Positions 33,746 to 43,707 of a stretch of 64,000 bases of DNA are shown in pieces (the stretch's first letter is position 1; every line of letters starts with the position of its first letter). The position numbers were made by a program, and so were the translations under genes. The notes below the pieces were generated by a model. The model made no database searches and was not told where the DNA came from. It was given only the letters and a program-made list of their open reading frames with translations. This DNA comes from Neonectria sp. B-13 (lineage: Eukaryota > Ascomycota > Sordariomycetes > Hypocreales > Nectriaceae), in contig NOKP01000002.1 of the NCBI GenBank assembly GCA_002682825.1, forward strand, positions 4,322,309 through 4,386,308, given 5' to 3'.

Positions 33746-35607
33746 ATGTCAACTTACAACATGTCTCCGAAACAAGAGAGTCAAGTCCATCGAGCACGGA
33801 CGAGCCGGTACAACCGGCTTGTCACCATCGCGGTCGCTTTTGGTTCCTTTGTGAGTTTCACCACTATTTCCCCAACGTACTACAGGACTCTCCACTCTAA
33901 CAATTGGCTTGACATAAAGACATATGGATACTGTTCTGCAATCATCGGCAGCACCATAGGCCAGCCGGGATGGTACGCCTTCTTCGACCTCCCTCAGCAG
34001 GGCGAGGAGGGCTACGGCGACAAAACAGCCCAAGCCATTGCAACCGCCAACGGCCTCTACAGCTCTGGCGGAGCGGTGGGGAGTCTTTTCGTCATGTGGG
34101 CAGCCACGGCCCTGGGGAGGAAGGTGTCTATCCAGATTGGTGCAGCTTTTGCGATCGTCGGTGGTGCGCTTCAAGGCGGTTCAGCAAACCTGGCGTGAGT
34201 CTTCCCATCTCGCCGTAGCATGGCGTCTCTGACAAGTAAACAGCATGTTCCAAGCCGGAAGAGTCGTCTCCGGCCTCGGCATTGGAATCCTCGTCACGGC
34301 ATGCCCCATGTATCTCTCAGAACTGGCGCCTCCTAACAAGCGAGGATGGCTCGTTGGCCACCACGCAATCTTCCTCGTGTTCGGATATATGCTCTCTGGA
34401 TGGCTCGGATACGCGTGCTACTTCGCGACCGAGAAGAATCCCTCCTTTGCCTGGCGCTTCCCGCTCTGCGTGCAGTGTCTGTCGCCGCTTGTCCTCCTCA
34501 TCACAAGCATCTGGATCCCGCGATCTCCACGCTGGCTTCTGCAGCAGGGCCAAGTGGAACAAGCGTGGAAAGTGCTGCAGGTTCTGCGAAAGTCCCCCGA
34601 AGACCCTGATGACCTCGTCGCCAAGGAAGAGCTGTATCAGGTCAAGATGCAGATTGCTCTGGACAAGGAGAAGCTCAAGAAGATTGGCTGCACGCCGTGG
34701 ACCGCCGTGCTGAAGAAGAAGAGCTACCGCAAGAGGATGATCATCGGATTTCTCACACAGTGGGGTGCCGAGTTCGCTGGACCACTTGTCATTGTAGGTC
34801 AAGCTAGATAACTTCATCTGGACGATTGCTAACTGCTCAACTCAGAACAACTACTCCGTGCTCCTCTACACCAACCTCGGCCAGACCGGCTCTATGCCTC
34901 TGCTCCTCTCCGCCTTGTGGCTGACCACGGCGGGCGTCATCTACAACCCGCTTGGCGCCTGGCTGCATGACAAGATCAACTCGCGACGGTGGATGTTCAT
35001 GGTCGGACTCTTCGGCTGTCTGTTTACAACCTCTGGTTTTGTGGGTTGCATCGCCGAATACGGCGGTACCACGAATCGAGCTGGGAACGCAGCAGGCGTG
35101 TTCTTCGTCTTTCTCTATCTTGCGTTTCAAGGGTAAGCTGGACGCGCAATTCGTCGTATCTGAGACCGTAAACTAATGCGTATCGCTAGTACATTTTGCG
35201 ATACGACTATGTACATCTATGTCTCGGAAATCTTCCCCACGGAAATCAGGCCCATTGGCATGGGCTTCTCCATGTTCGGCCAGTTCGCTTCAACCATCAT
35301 CCTGCTGCAAACCGCGCCGATCGGAATCGAACAGGTCGGTTGGAAGTACTACCTCGTCATTATTGTGTGGTGCATCTTCTTCATCCCCATTGTCTACTTT
35401 TTCTTCCCCGAGACTGCCCAGCTCTCACTCGAAGAAATCTCTGCACGATTCGGCGACGATGTTGCGGTTCACGTCAACGATGTGACAGAAGAGCAGCGCA
35501 AGGAACTGGACGATTTCTTGAAGAACCAGGATATGGCCATGATTGGCAAAGACGACAGGCCATTCTCTGAGATGGTAGAGGAGAGGGGCGACACGGAGAA
35601 GAACTGA
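33746..35607 (+). CDS. Sugar-porter family MFS transporter
   Basis: Five exons, 33746-33850, 33920-34194, 34244-34793, 34846-35132 and 35190-35607, splice cleanly to 544 residues. Sugar-porter landmarks: ALGRKVSIQIGAAF (loop 2-3), GRVVSGLGIGI, ELAPPNKRGWLVG, IPRSPRWLLQQG (PESPRWL-type, end of helix 6), YLSEIFPTEIR-type segment (YVSEIFPTEIRPIGMG) and FFPETAQLSLEEI after helix 12. These transporters take up sugars, sugar acids or related polyols through the plasma membrane. The cytosolic C-terminal tail is acidic and long. The divergent arrangement with the ALDH gene suggests import of the cluster's substrate. Confidence 0.92.
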
Positions 35608-36242
35608 AGGCAATTAGTCGGGCGTGGAACAAAGAGAAGCGCATCTGTATCGTCAATTAGCTCGGTCCTAGCTTTTACTCTGGGCTTCTTGTTCCCCAAA
35701 CATCACCCCTTATCATCTACATGCTGCTCGTGTAAGACATGATTCAGTTGTAACTTGTATTCATCAGTAATGGCGGGCTACTATAAAACCCCCACTCACA
35801 AACCATGGCGCGCCCAGTGCCTACCTTGGCGAACAAGAAACCACATTCCCAGTGCACATCACTAAGGCCAAAATCATAACCCTTCTACTGTGTTTACCAT
35901 GACTCTCCATCACCTTTCGCAAGCGACTTGAGACTGCCGTATCCCCGGCTCCGTCCATGGTCAAGCGACCGCGCTGCGATGGCACCCTCCGTGTGGGGAA
36001 CAACCTCACCCCAGAACCCCCCGCACTTGTCAGACGGTCTCGTGCTAGCTTGGTCCCTTAGCTGTGTGGAGTAAGCTACGTAGCTCGAGTTGTTTTGGTG
36101 TTCATCCGTCCAAGGAGGTAGTTTCGTCTTTCGTCTCGTCTCTGTTCGTCTCTGCTCTTCTCTCTCCTACCCATTGTTCCTCCTCCGTGACAGTCGCACT
36201 CAGGGAACAACGCTGGTCACTGAACCCGACAGTTGATCAAAC
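35608..36242. other. Intergenic, promoter of cyclase gene
   Basis: About 635 bases between two plus-strand genes. It contains CTATAAAA at 35781-35788 and a one-mismatch copy of the cluster element. Confidence 0.4.
35981..35991 (+). promoter_or_regulatory. Variant cluster element GGCACCCTCCG
   Basis: Ten of eleven bases match GGCACGCTCCG. It lies about 250 bases upstream of the cyclase start codon, in the same orientation as the other copies. Confidence 0.35.
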
Positions 36243-37286
36243 ATGGGATCGATTCAAGCAACCCCCGTGGATTCAACTCCCAACTCAATTCACAATATCG
36301 AATACGACCGTCTTCCAGATAAGCGCCGAGTATGGCAGGCTAAGCCAGGGTCCAGAGAAGAAGGCCTCGGCCGGCTCGTACTTCTCACTCCAGAGGTCGT
36401 TGCCAACGCCGCAGCAACATGTATTAGGACCGGTCAACGCGTCGCTCTGAACTGGGACCTGACGAAACTTGACATTGCCAACTTCAACCGCGCGCCGACC
36501 CAGCACCACATCACATCTCTCCTCGGCGGCGCTGGCTTCGACGACGTCTACATCTTCAACCCTCAACAGTCATCCCAGTGGGATGGGCTCCGCCACTTCT
36601 CTGCGCCATTCCCCACAGCCGAAAACCCTTCTCAAAGGTTGTTCTATGGTGGAACCACGGCGATGGAAATATCAGATCGCTCTAGCGTCAGGATTGGCAT
36701 TCAACACTGGGCCCAGGAAGGTATCTGTGGACGAGGCGTGTTGTTGGACTATGTGGCATACGCTGAGAGGAACTCCATTACCTACGGTGCCTTGTCAGAT
36801 CATGCCGTGCCGCTCCGCGTTCTAAAACAGATCGCACAGGAGCAAGGTGTCCAATTCCGGCGCGGTGACATCCTCTTTGTCCGAATCGGCTTGACCAAGG
36901 AGTGGGACAGCCAAATGAGTTCCGTTGACCGGCTGGCATATGCGCAGAATCCAAATCCCCAGCACGCTGGCGTCGAAGGGACGGAAGAGATGCTGCGATG
37001 GATCTGGGATGAAGGGTTCGCTGCTGTGGCTGGCGACGCTGTCTCGTTCGAGGTTTACCCTCCCCAGAAGTCGTACCCTGGCATCGATGGAAACGAGGTA
37101 AAAGGCTTATTCATGCACGAGTATCTGATTGCCGGATGGGGTCTGCCGATCGGTGAGCTGTTTGATCTGGAGGCCTTAAGTCGCAAATGCCAGGAACTGG
37201 GCAGATGGGAGTTCTTCATAGCTAGTTCCCCCTTGAATATGCCAGGGGGTGTAAGTAGCCCGCCAAATTGCGTGGCAATTTTCTGA
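36243..37286 (+). CDS. Cyclase-family (kynurenine formamidase-like) hydrolase
   Basis: A single frame of 347 residues. The sequence matches the metal-dependent cyclase family (PF04199). SQWDGLRHF stands where the bacterial HxGTHxD metal site occurs, HWAQEGICGRGVLLDY and GDILFVRIG follow, and a distal HEYLIAGWGLPIGELFDLE segment is typical of the fungal subgroup. The tail WEFFIASSPLNMPGGVSSP is a family hallmark. Members hydrolyse amide or lactone-like bonds. Within this cluster a lactonase-type or ring-opening step is plausible, but this is inference. No signal peptide. Confidence 0.88.
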   Translation: MGSIQATPVDSTPNSIHNIEYDRLPDKRRVWQAKPGSREEGLGRLVLLTPEVVANAAATCIRTGQRVALNWDLTKLDIANFNRAPTQHHITSLLGGAGFDDVYIFNPQQSSQWDGLRHFSAPFPTAENPSQRLFYGGTTAMEISDRSSVRIGIQHWAQEGICGRGVLLDYVAYAERNSITYGALSDHAVPLRVLKQIAQEQGVQFRRGDILFVRIGLTKEWDSQMSSVDRLAYAQNPNPQHAGVEGTEEMLRWIWDEGFAAVAGDAVSFEVYPPQKSYPGIDGNEVKGLFMHEYLIAGWGLPIGELFDLEALSRKCQELGRWEFFIASSPLNMPGGVSSPPNCVAIF

Positions 37287-37371
37287 GTCTTTCGAGAAAG
37301 ACCCGGCTGTTAGGGTATATAGTCGATAATTGTACAACGAATTCTATTTGCACGGCTTCTCTTTCTCAAGA

Positions 37372-40013
37372 CTAGTCCCCATTGTTCTCGAAACTCTGCA
37401 GGATCTTTGCGAACTTCTCGGCAAGTCCCCAAGACCGCAGCCGTTGGAGCATGGCCTGCGCGTCGAGGATTATGGTCTTGGTTGACCCATGGGCAAGTAT
37501 ATCCTCAGCGGAGCCGATTCTAGCTGGCCCTCCGGTTTGAATCCATTCCTCAATGGCTCGCTTCTGGTCTGCGTGGTGATTTGGAAGGTCCAGTCGCACG
37601 TGGGTGCCTCGGCCGGGCTGTTGCGGGCGCGGGTAGTATTGTGCGAAAGCGATGATGAAGATGTAGCTCATGAATAGTCGCATGATTTCACAAGGCGCCG
37701 AGACAAGATACTCGTTGGCCACGGCCACAATCTGACCCGCATGCCATGCCAGCATCCGCGCTCTGCGAGGGTCATTTCCGAGAGCTGATATGAGACGGCG
37801 GCGGGCCAAGTCCACCCCATTGTCGTGGCTAGAGCCTCGTGATACCACACTACGCACAATGTAGAGAATCATGTCCATGATGTCGTCTGCCGTGTACAGG
37901 TGGGAGTAGTGGCACAGTAGACTTGAGATGCTATTCTCGATTAGCGGCTGGCACACGTTGAAACTCAGCAAACCTACTTGTAGCTCACTAGATCCCCAGT
38001 CGAAGTCGGATGGTTCATAGTCTCAAGGAGGCAGTCTAAAGCTTGTAGTAGTGACGCCTTCGATTGCTTTTGGCCCGTGGACAGCGAAGAAAGCCCAAAA
38101 TATTCCGTTGTTGAGACAAGCTCCAGTTGCTTCAGATCCCAGAGAAGGCGCCCAATGACTTGACTGCACAGTCGCTTTCCCCACGCGGAGAGGTGCCCAG
38201 GAACCGGTGTCCCAGCTATCGCAGCCCCGATTACTCCCGATACCGATGCACCAAGGGCATTTGGGGGCATTCTTGACCTGAGAGCAGCCCAAGCACTAGC
38301 TGAAGGGGCTTCCCAAAGAGAGTCCATACACGGAAGTTTCGAAGGCAGCTCGCTCAGATCAACGGCACCCCGACGACTCGTAAGGGTGCATAAGCTGCAA
38401 TCGTACTCAAAGGATGCCCATACGATACGAATTTCTTTTTCTCGGGCTGCCCACGTCGCCCACTCCAGGTCTAACCCGGCCGGATTTGTGGAGAGGGGGC
38501 CGTTTACATCCCCTTCTTCGTACACGCTTGGGCGCGACTTCAATAGTCCAAGTCCACGTAGGCTTCCTATCAACACGCCACGGGTTCTATCAGCATTTTG
38601 GTAAAGCTGTCGATTTCCAGATCCGAGAGAGTAGATTTGGTGAAGACAGAGAGATGCGAGATACGAAATGTTGGAATAGTTTGCGCTATCAGAAACACCC
38701 TGCAACATGGTTAGTGCTTGTAAGGAAGAGGTATGCATCAGGACACAACGCACGAGCCAAGTAATGATGGGAGCGCAAAATTCACTGATAGAGGATGAAA
38801 GCTCGGCGGCATTGGGTTCGCTTGAAAGGACGGCGCCAATACAGGCCATGGTAGCTAACAACATGGTTGGGCAATCTGCCATGTTCCATGTTGGAGTATG
38901 GAATATTGGTTGAATCATTTGGAAGGCTGAAAAGTAGACGTCGAGGAGTCGCTTGAGCAAGTCAATTCCCATGGACATGTTGGGTTCGATCACATCTTCA
39001 GGCCTCGGCAGCTTTTGCTCGGATAGGATCTGGACGAGACCTTCCAGTGCGGCGGTCTTAGTCCCAGAGCTCGTCTGTAAGGACTTTTGCAGCACCTCAC
39101 GCAACGGTGGTAGGGGACACCTAGCGGAAGCAATTTCTTGCCCTTGCTCGAATGGCCAGGGTAGAACAGAGGGCTTCGGTTGAAGGGTCGGAATGAGAGT
39201 GATCGAGTGGCTAGGCAGTGAGCCAGGCATGCCCAATGTGGAAGCAGGGATGACGGCATCACCGACAACGCAGTCAATGGCAAGCTCGACGTCGGGTACG
39301 TCAAAGTCTAGCCAGTCAAACCCGCTGCATCTGAAGTCGAACTGAACCCCATTGCTCAGCGAAGGGCCAAACAAAGTGGACTCTACAGGAATCTCCGACC
39401 CCCCAGAAAAGACGGGACTAAACTCATCGACATCAAGAAGCCGAGGATCCAGGGGCTGGGCGAGGGTTGGAAAGGCTTCTGGAGACACTGTGGTGTATTC
39501 AGATTGATCCGTTCGTCTAGATTCCGAGTCACTGGTCGTCTGGACAGTATTAGAAGCATCGTAACTCTGCTCGAGTAGCTGGGATGCAGGACCAAACGCC
39601 GGGTCAATCGGCGGGTACGAACAAGATTCGGCCGAGGTAGCTATGGCGCAGGCGCGACATGGCAGGGCGCGGTCACACCTCAGCTTCCTGCGCACGCATC
39701 GGTAGCATGACTTTTGCTGGGAGCTGTGGGATGGCAGGTCGACATGGTGGGCAGCGCGCAGGTGGCGCAGGAGGACGTCTTTTCTCGAAAAGGTCTGGTC
39801 GCAGTAGAGACAGGGTATCGTGTTGCGTCGAGATGGAGGCAAATGGGTCAAGCGATGGCGATTGAGATGACTCGGACGGGAAAAGGTTCGATCGCATTGG
39901 TTACATGATAAAGTCGCGCGGGTGTGCTAGATTGAGGGTGTCAGTGTTATTTCCAATAGGTTGGCTGTGGCCAGGCTAGATACTGAGTCTGGGTTGTGAG
40001 GCGGGCTCAGCAT
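37372..40013 (-). CDS. Transcription factor with two C2H2 fingers and a Zn2Cys6 domain
   Basis: Proposed exons are 40013-39984, 39926-37989 and 37947-37372. The first encodes only MLSPPHNPDS. Its 57-nt intron (GTATCT...CTAG, CTGAC branch) supplies an ATG upstream of the first finger, CNQCDRTFSRPSHLNRH, which otherwise lacks a start. A second C2H2 finger (CLYCDQTFSRKDVLLRH) and a Zn2Cys6 cluster (SCYRCVRRKLRCDRALPCRACA, then SC) follow, then a fungal-specific regulatory middle region. The 3' junction is uncertain: a 41-nt intron at 37988-37948 restores the frame to the C-terminal exon, but it is very short, so a frameshift is possible. It sits between the cyclase and SDR genes and is the obvious local regulator. 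Confidence 0.82.
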
Positions 40014-40432
40014 TGTGAATAGCTTCGGGTTATTTGCAGAGACCCTAGCTCTGATTTATGGGCCAAGGCTGGAACGAAAAGGGAAGCGATGTGTATGCAC
40101 TTGCAAAGAAGTGTGGTGAGAGATGATGGATGGTGTTTTTTTGGCTCCTAGATCGGCGTCGGATGGATAAGAGCAAGCAGGTGGACGAAGTGCGGGGCGG
40201 GTCAACATGGGGTGCATTAGCGCGTTAGTGGAGGTTAGTGGGGAGTAGTTCGGTCACCAGGACGCGGCCAGGCACAATATTCTACCATCAATGCCATCCA
40301 TGAGACGGGATGAAAGAGACGAGAATGTTCTTGTGATAATAAAAGCAACTCCAAATACGGTGTATCGTAGATTGTTTTAGCTACTAATGATTTTCTGCTT
40401 CGATGCATACTCTGGCCAGTCATTGAGTGCTC
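40014..40432. other. Regulator upstream region / SDR 3' flank
   Basis: About 420 bases. No exact cluster element seen here, so the regulator gene may not be autoregulated by that site. Confidence 0.4.
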
Positions 40433-41248
40433 TTACACGCACCGTCCGCCATCAACCTCGATATTCGTTCCCGTGATAAATCCGGCCTCGTCGCTCGCGA
40501 GATAGCAGCAGGCATTGGCAACATCTGCCGGCGTGGATGGACGTCCAAGAGGTACTGTAGCTACAAATGCCTCGCGGTTCTCAGGCGTGTCGGCCTTCCC
40601 CAAGAACAAGTGAGTCCTAGCATCAAACACATTAGTACAGAGACAAGACGCAAGACAATTGCCGGGGAATACTGACATGCCGGTGCTGCCAACCACGGGC
40701 GACACTGCGTTGAACCTGATCTGGTTCGGGCCATACTCAACGGCCAGGGTCTTTGTCGCATTCACCACAGCGGCTTTGGAGGCGTTGTACCAAGTGAGTC
40801 GCGGCCGCGGTCGGATCGCAGCCGTCGATGCCACTTGGATGAAACATCCAGCGCGATTCTCCTTGAGGAAATATTGCAGCAGAGCCGCCGTCGACATGAA
40901 GATGGACTTCACGTTGACGTTCATGACCAGATCAAACTCGTTCTCCGTCACATCCTCGGTTGGCTTGTTGGCATATGTCGCGCCGGCATTGTTGACCACG
41001 ATGTCCAAGTTTCCGAAGACACTCAACGTCTCGCTCAGTAGCCCCTCCCAGTCCGCTCTCTTTGTGACGTCGGCCTTCTTGAAGCTACAGCCGAGTTCTT
41101 TTGCAGCTGCTGTGCCAGCTTCTTCTGACAGGTCTGCAATGAGGACCTTGCACCCTTCCTGGACAAACTTGGTCGCAATGCCTTTGCCGAACCCTGAGGC
41201 GGCGCCCGTGATGATGGCCACCTTACCGTCGAGGCGTCCTGAAGTCAT
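40433..41248 (-). CDS. Short-chain dehydrogenase/reductase
   Basis: Two exons, 41248-40677 and 40616-40433, give 251 residues. A GT donor inside the Met codon (AT|GTCAGT) joins G|ACTCAC, restoring GSTGMTHLF across the junction. Classical SDR motifs are present: TGAASGFG (cofactor glycine loop), ADLSEE, DVT, NNAGATY, a catalytic Ser in ASTAAIRP and YNASK, and the C-terminal ITGTNIEVDGG. An acidic residue (D of ADL) after the second strand favours NAD. These enzymes oxidise secondary alcohols of sugars, sugar acids or similar substrates. It is transcribed divergently from the IPMDH-like gene, sharing a promoter with two copies of the cluster element. Confidence 0.92.
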   Translation of the reverse strand: MTSGRLDGKVAIITGAASGFGKGIATKFVQEGCKVLIADLSEEAGTAAAKELGCSFKKADVTKRADWEGLLSETLSVFGNLDIVVNNAGATYANKPTEDVTENEFDLVMNVNVKSIFMSTAALLQYFLKENRAGCFIQVASTAAIRPRPRLTWYNASKAAVVNATKTLAVEYGPNQIRFNAVSPVVGSTGMSVFPGNCLASCLCTNVFDARTHLFLGKADTPENREAFVATVPLGRPSTPADVANACCYLASDEAGFITGTNIEVDGGRCV

Positions 41249-41476
41249 TGCGTTTGATGGTAGAAATGAAGGGGAATGCTGCGATCGATCCGTGAGCTGA
41301 GATTTGTGAGAATCAAGCAAAACCACTATGCCGAGTAGAGAGTATCCGTGTGTTCACAACGATGTGCTCAAAGTGCCCATGTGTATTTCATTCTCGAAGT
41401 ATCAACCCCTAAGCTCTTCTTGTTGAACTAGAGACGCCATGATGCGGGGCAATTGTCATAGCCGAAGGCACCAAGT

Positions 41477-41487
41477 GGCACGCTCCG
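41477..41487 (+). promoter_or_regulatory. Cluster element GGCACGCTCCG, copy 2
   Basis: Exact core. With flanks it shares 14 consecutive bases with the ALDH/MFS copy. About 240 bases upstream of the IPMDH-like start and 230 from the SDR start. Confidence 0.55.
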
Positions 41488-41518
41488 GCGGGGGGCCGAA
41501 CGACACCAGCATGCAGTG

Positions 41519-41529
41519 GGCACGCTCCG
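41519..41529 (+). promoter_or_regulatory. Cluster element GGCACGCTCCG, copy 3
   Basis: Exact core in the same orientation as copy 2, about 200 bases upstream of ATG 41729. Confidence 0.55.
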
Positions 41530-41728
41530 ATGCGCGAGGCCATTCACACAGCTGACCCAAACGACAAGGATGACTGTGGGGAGTCCGACGGGGAGGCGTC
41601 TCTGGCGCCCTAAGGTCGGCAACAAGCTCAATGGGGGGTCATAATTCATAATCCTCGAAGCTATCTCGAAGCTGTCCGAGGTACACCCAATTCGACAACT
41701 TTGAAGCGTACCCAGCAGAGAGCTCACA

Positions 41729-42871
41729 ATGACCACCACTACCTTTCGGATTCTCGTCCTCCCAGGCGACCATGTGGGCCCCGAGGTCATGGGCGAGGCA
41801 TTGAAGGTGCTAGATGTTATCGAGGAACTTCGGCCCACGCTCAAATTTGAGAGAACGTTTGATCTCGCCGGTGGGAGCAGCATCGACAAGCATGGAGTCC
41901 CCATAACTGAGCAGGTCTTGGAAAAGGCTGCCCACAGCGATGCCGTCCTTTTCGGGAGCGTCGGCGGCCCCGAATGGGCCAACGCTTCGCCAGGTCCAGA
42001 GACGGGACTCCTCCTCCTTCGGAAACGACTCAACGCCTTTGCCAACCTGCGACCCTGCGAGATCATCGTCCCGTCGCTCATCGACGCATCTCCCATCAAG
42101 GCGGACATCGTCAGAGGGACCAAGTTCATCGTGGTGCGGGAGAACTGCGGCGGCGCCTACTTTGGCGAGAAGATCGAGACGGCCGACCTAGCATCTGATC
42201 TCTGGGTGTACACCCCGCCCGAGGTGCAACGATTGGGGAGAGTCAGTGCGAGCGTTGCACGCATGCTGGGGAGAGATGGCGATAACAAGGGTGGTGGCGG
42301 GCCAGCTGTTGTGTGGAGCGCCGACAAGGCCAATGTTCTTGCCAGCGGGAGGCTCTGGCGGCGAGTTACGCAGCAGGTTTTCGATGACGAGTTCCCTGAC
42401 ATTGAGCTGCGGCATCAACTCGCTGATAGCATGGCCATGCTCATGGTCAAGAATCCCCGCGGGTTCAACGGCGTCATCCACACTGACAACACCTTTGGCG
42501 ACATCCTCTCAGACATCTCAGGCGGCATCGTCGGTAGCTTGGGCACCCTGCCAAGTGCTTCGATCTCCGGAATTCCAAGCGAGGGGCGATGCAATGGCAT
42601 TTACGAGCCAGTGCATGGCAGCGCCCCCGATATTGCTGGGAAGGGTTTGGTGAATCCGGTTGCGCAGATCCTGAGCCTAGCCATGCTACTAAGGTACTCC
42701 TGTCTGCTCGCCGAGGAGGCTTCGGCCATCGAGCAGGCTGTCGCTCGTGTATTTGATTCCCAGGAGAACGGAGGCTTGGGGATCAGGTCGAAAGATATGG
42801 GAGGCGATGCGGGGACTATACAAGTAGGGGGTGCCATTTGTGAAGTGCTCAAGAACATTCTGAGGGCGTGA
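41729..42871 (+). CDS. 3-isopropylmalate dehydrogenase-like (decarboxylating) enzyme
   Basis: A single frame of 380 residues in the isocitrate/isopropylmalate dehydrogenase family. GDHVGPEVM at the N-terminus, LLLRKRLNAFANLRP (substrate-binding arginines), VVRENCGGAYFG, HTDNTFGDILSDISGG (metal-binding aspartates) and YEPVHGSAPDIAGKG (NAD-specific adenine loop) are all present. So it should be an active NAD-dependent oxidative decarboxylase of a 2-hydroxyacid. Leucine biosynthesis is the classical role. Its place in a cluster with SDR, ALDH, cyclase and transporter suggests a paralog working on another malate or tartrate-like substrate. Whether a housekeeping LEU2 exists elsewhere cannot be seen here. 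Confidence 0.88.
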   Translation: MTTTTFRILVLPGDHVGPEVMGEALKVLDVIEELRPTLKFERTFDLAGGSSIDKHGVPITEQVLEKAAHSDAVLFGSVGGPEWANASPGPETGLLLLRKRLNAFANLRPCEIIVPSLIDASPIKADIVRGTKFIVVRENCGGAYFGEKIETADLASDLWVYTPPEVQRLGRVSASVARMLGRDGDNKGGGGPAVVWSADKANVLASGRLWRRVTQQVFDDEFPDIELRHQLADSMAMLMVKNPRGFNGVIHTDNTFGDILSDISGGIVGSLGTLPSASISGIPSEGRCNGIYEPVHGSAPDIAGKGLVNPVAQILSLAMLLRYSCLLAEEASAIEQAVARVFDSQENGGLGIRSKDMGGDAGTIQVGGAICEVLKNILRA

Positions 42872-43131
42872 ATGATTCGCGAAACGCAGCGACGAGCTAA
42901 ATTTAGTAATAAACAAAAGTGGTCTCTGGAGGTATTAATGATACTGCTAGCTGCATCCGTTCGCTTTTGAATGCTCTGTATGGTGCCCTATATTCCTGAT
43001 ACCAAATGTCCGTACGCCCAAACCCCTTTGCCGTTTTCCCCAGGCAGCTTGCAAAAAATAAAGCTACCCAGCCACTTGTTGATGGAGTCACACAGATAAA
43101 AACATTTTCAAGTCTATCGGGTCGGGCTTCG

Positions 43132-43707
43132 TTATTTTGGTGCCACCTTATCCTCTTCTGGATAAGAATGGATCTGTCGATGTCAGAACCCGGGCATGTG
43201 CACTCTCGAAGGCGACGACTTACCTGGTCGGCCACTTGCAGCCACTCCTCCATACCCCGAATGTATGGGTCCCCAGCGGCATCAGCCAGAGCCTCGTGTT
43301 CCCAAACGACCATCTCTTCGAATTCTGCCGTCACTTGCATTGATGCAATCATCTCGGGAGGGTCGTTTCCGTCGTCGAGCTGCTGGGTCACATCGGCCGG
43401 AGGTGCTTCGTCCTTCTTCCTCTCTACGACAACGCCTCGACACTGGGAGGGTAGTTTGATGGCCTTTCCTTGAAGTTTTCTTCCGCGAAAGTATGCGACC
43501 TTGGTGCCATCTGTGGGTATGTCAGTCTGCGTCTCATACAACCCGGCGCTGAGCTTCAGGACATAACATACCATCGGCTGTGGTGGGTTTCCAGTAGGCC
43601 GAAACTGGGTCAACGGGGCCGTTGTGGTGAACCCGGCATGGCAAAATATTTGCCACAGCCTTGGGCGTCTCGCTGCTGGCCTTTAGTGAGAGAATTGGTT
43701 GCGACAT
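43132..43707 (-). CDS. Ribonuclease H2 subunit C (RNH203-like)
   Basis: Three exons, 43707-43572, 43510-43224 and 43173-43132, give 154 residues. Family blocks are NILPCRVHHNGPVDPVSAYW, DGTKVAYFRGRKLQGKAIKLP, YRG-type CRGVVVERK, and MQVTAEFEEMVVWEHEALAD with DPYIRGMEEWLQVADQIHSYPE at the end. The last exon encodes only IHSYPEEDKVAPK, and reading through the intron instead gives an implausible tail. The protein is a non-catalytic scaffold of the nuclear RNase H2 complex, which removes ribonucleotides and RNA-DNA hybrids. Confidence 0.9.

Larger units (their letters stand above)
41249..41728. promoter_or_regulatory. Divergent promoter of SDR and IPMDH-like genes
   Basis: 480 bases with two direct copies of GGCACGCTCCG at 41477-41487 and 41519-41529, start-to-start spacing 42 bases, about four helical turns. 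Confidence 0.6.
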
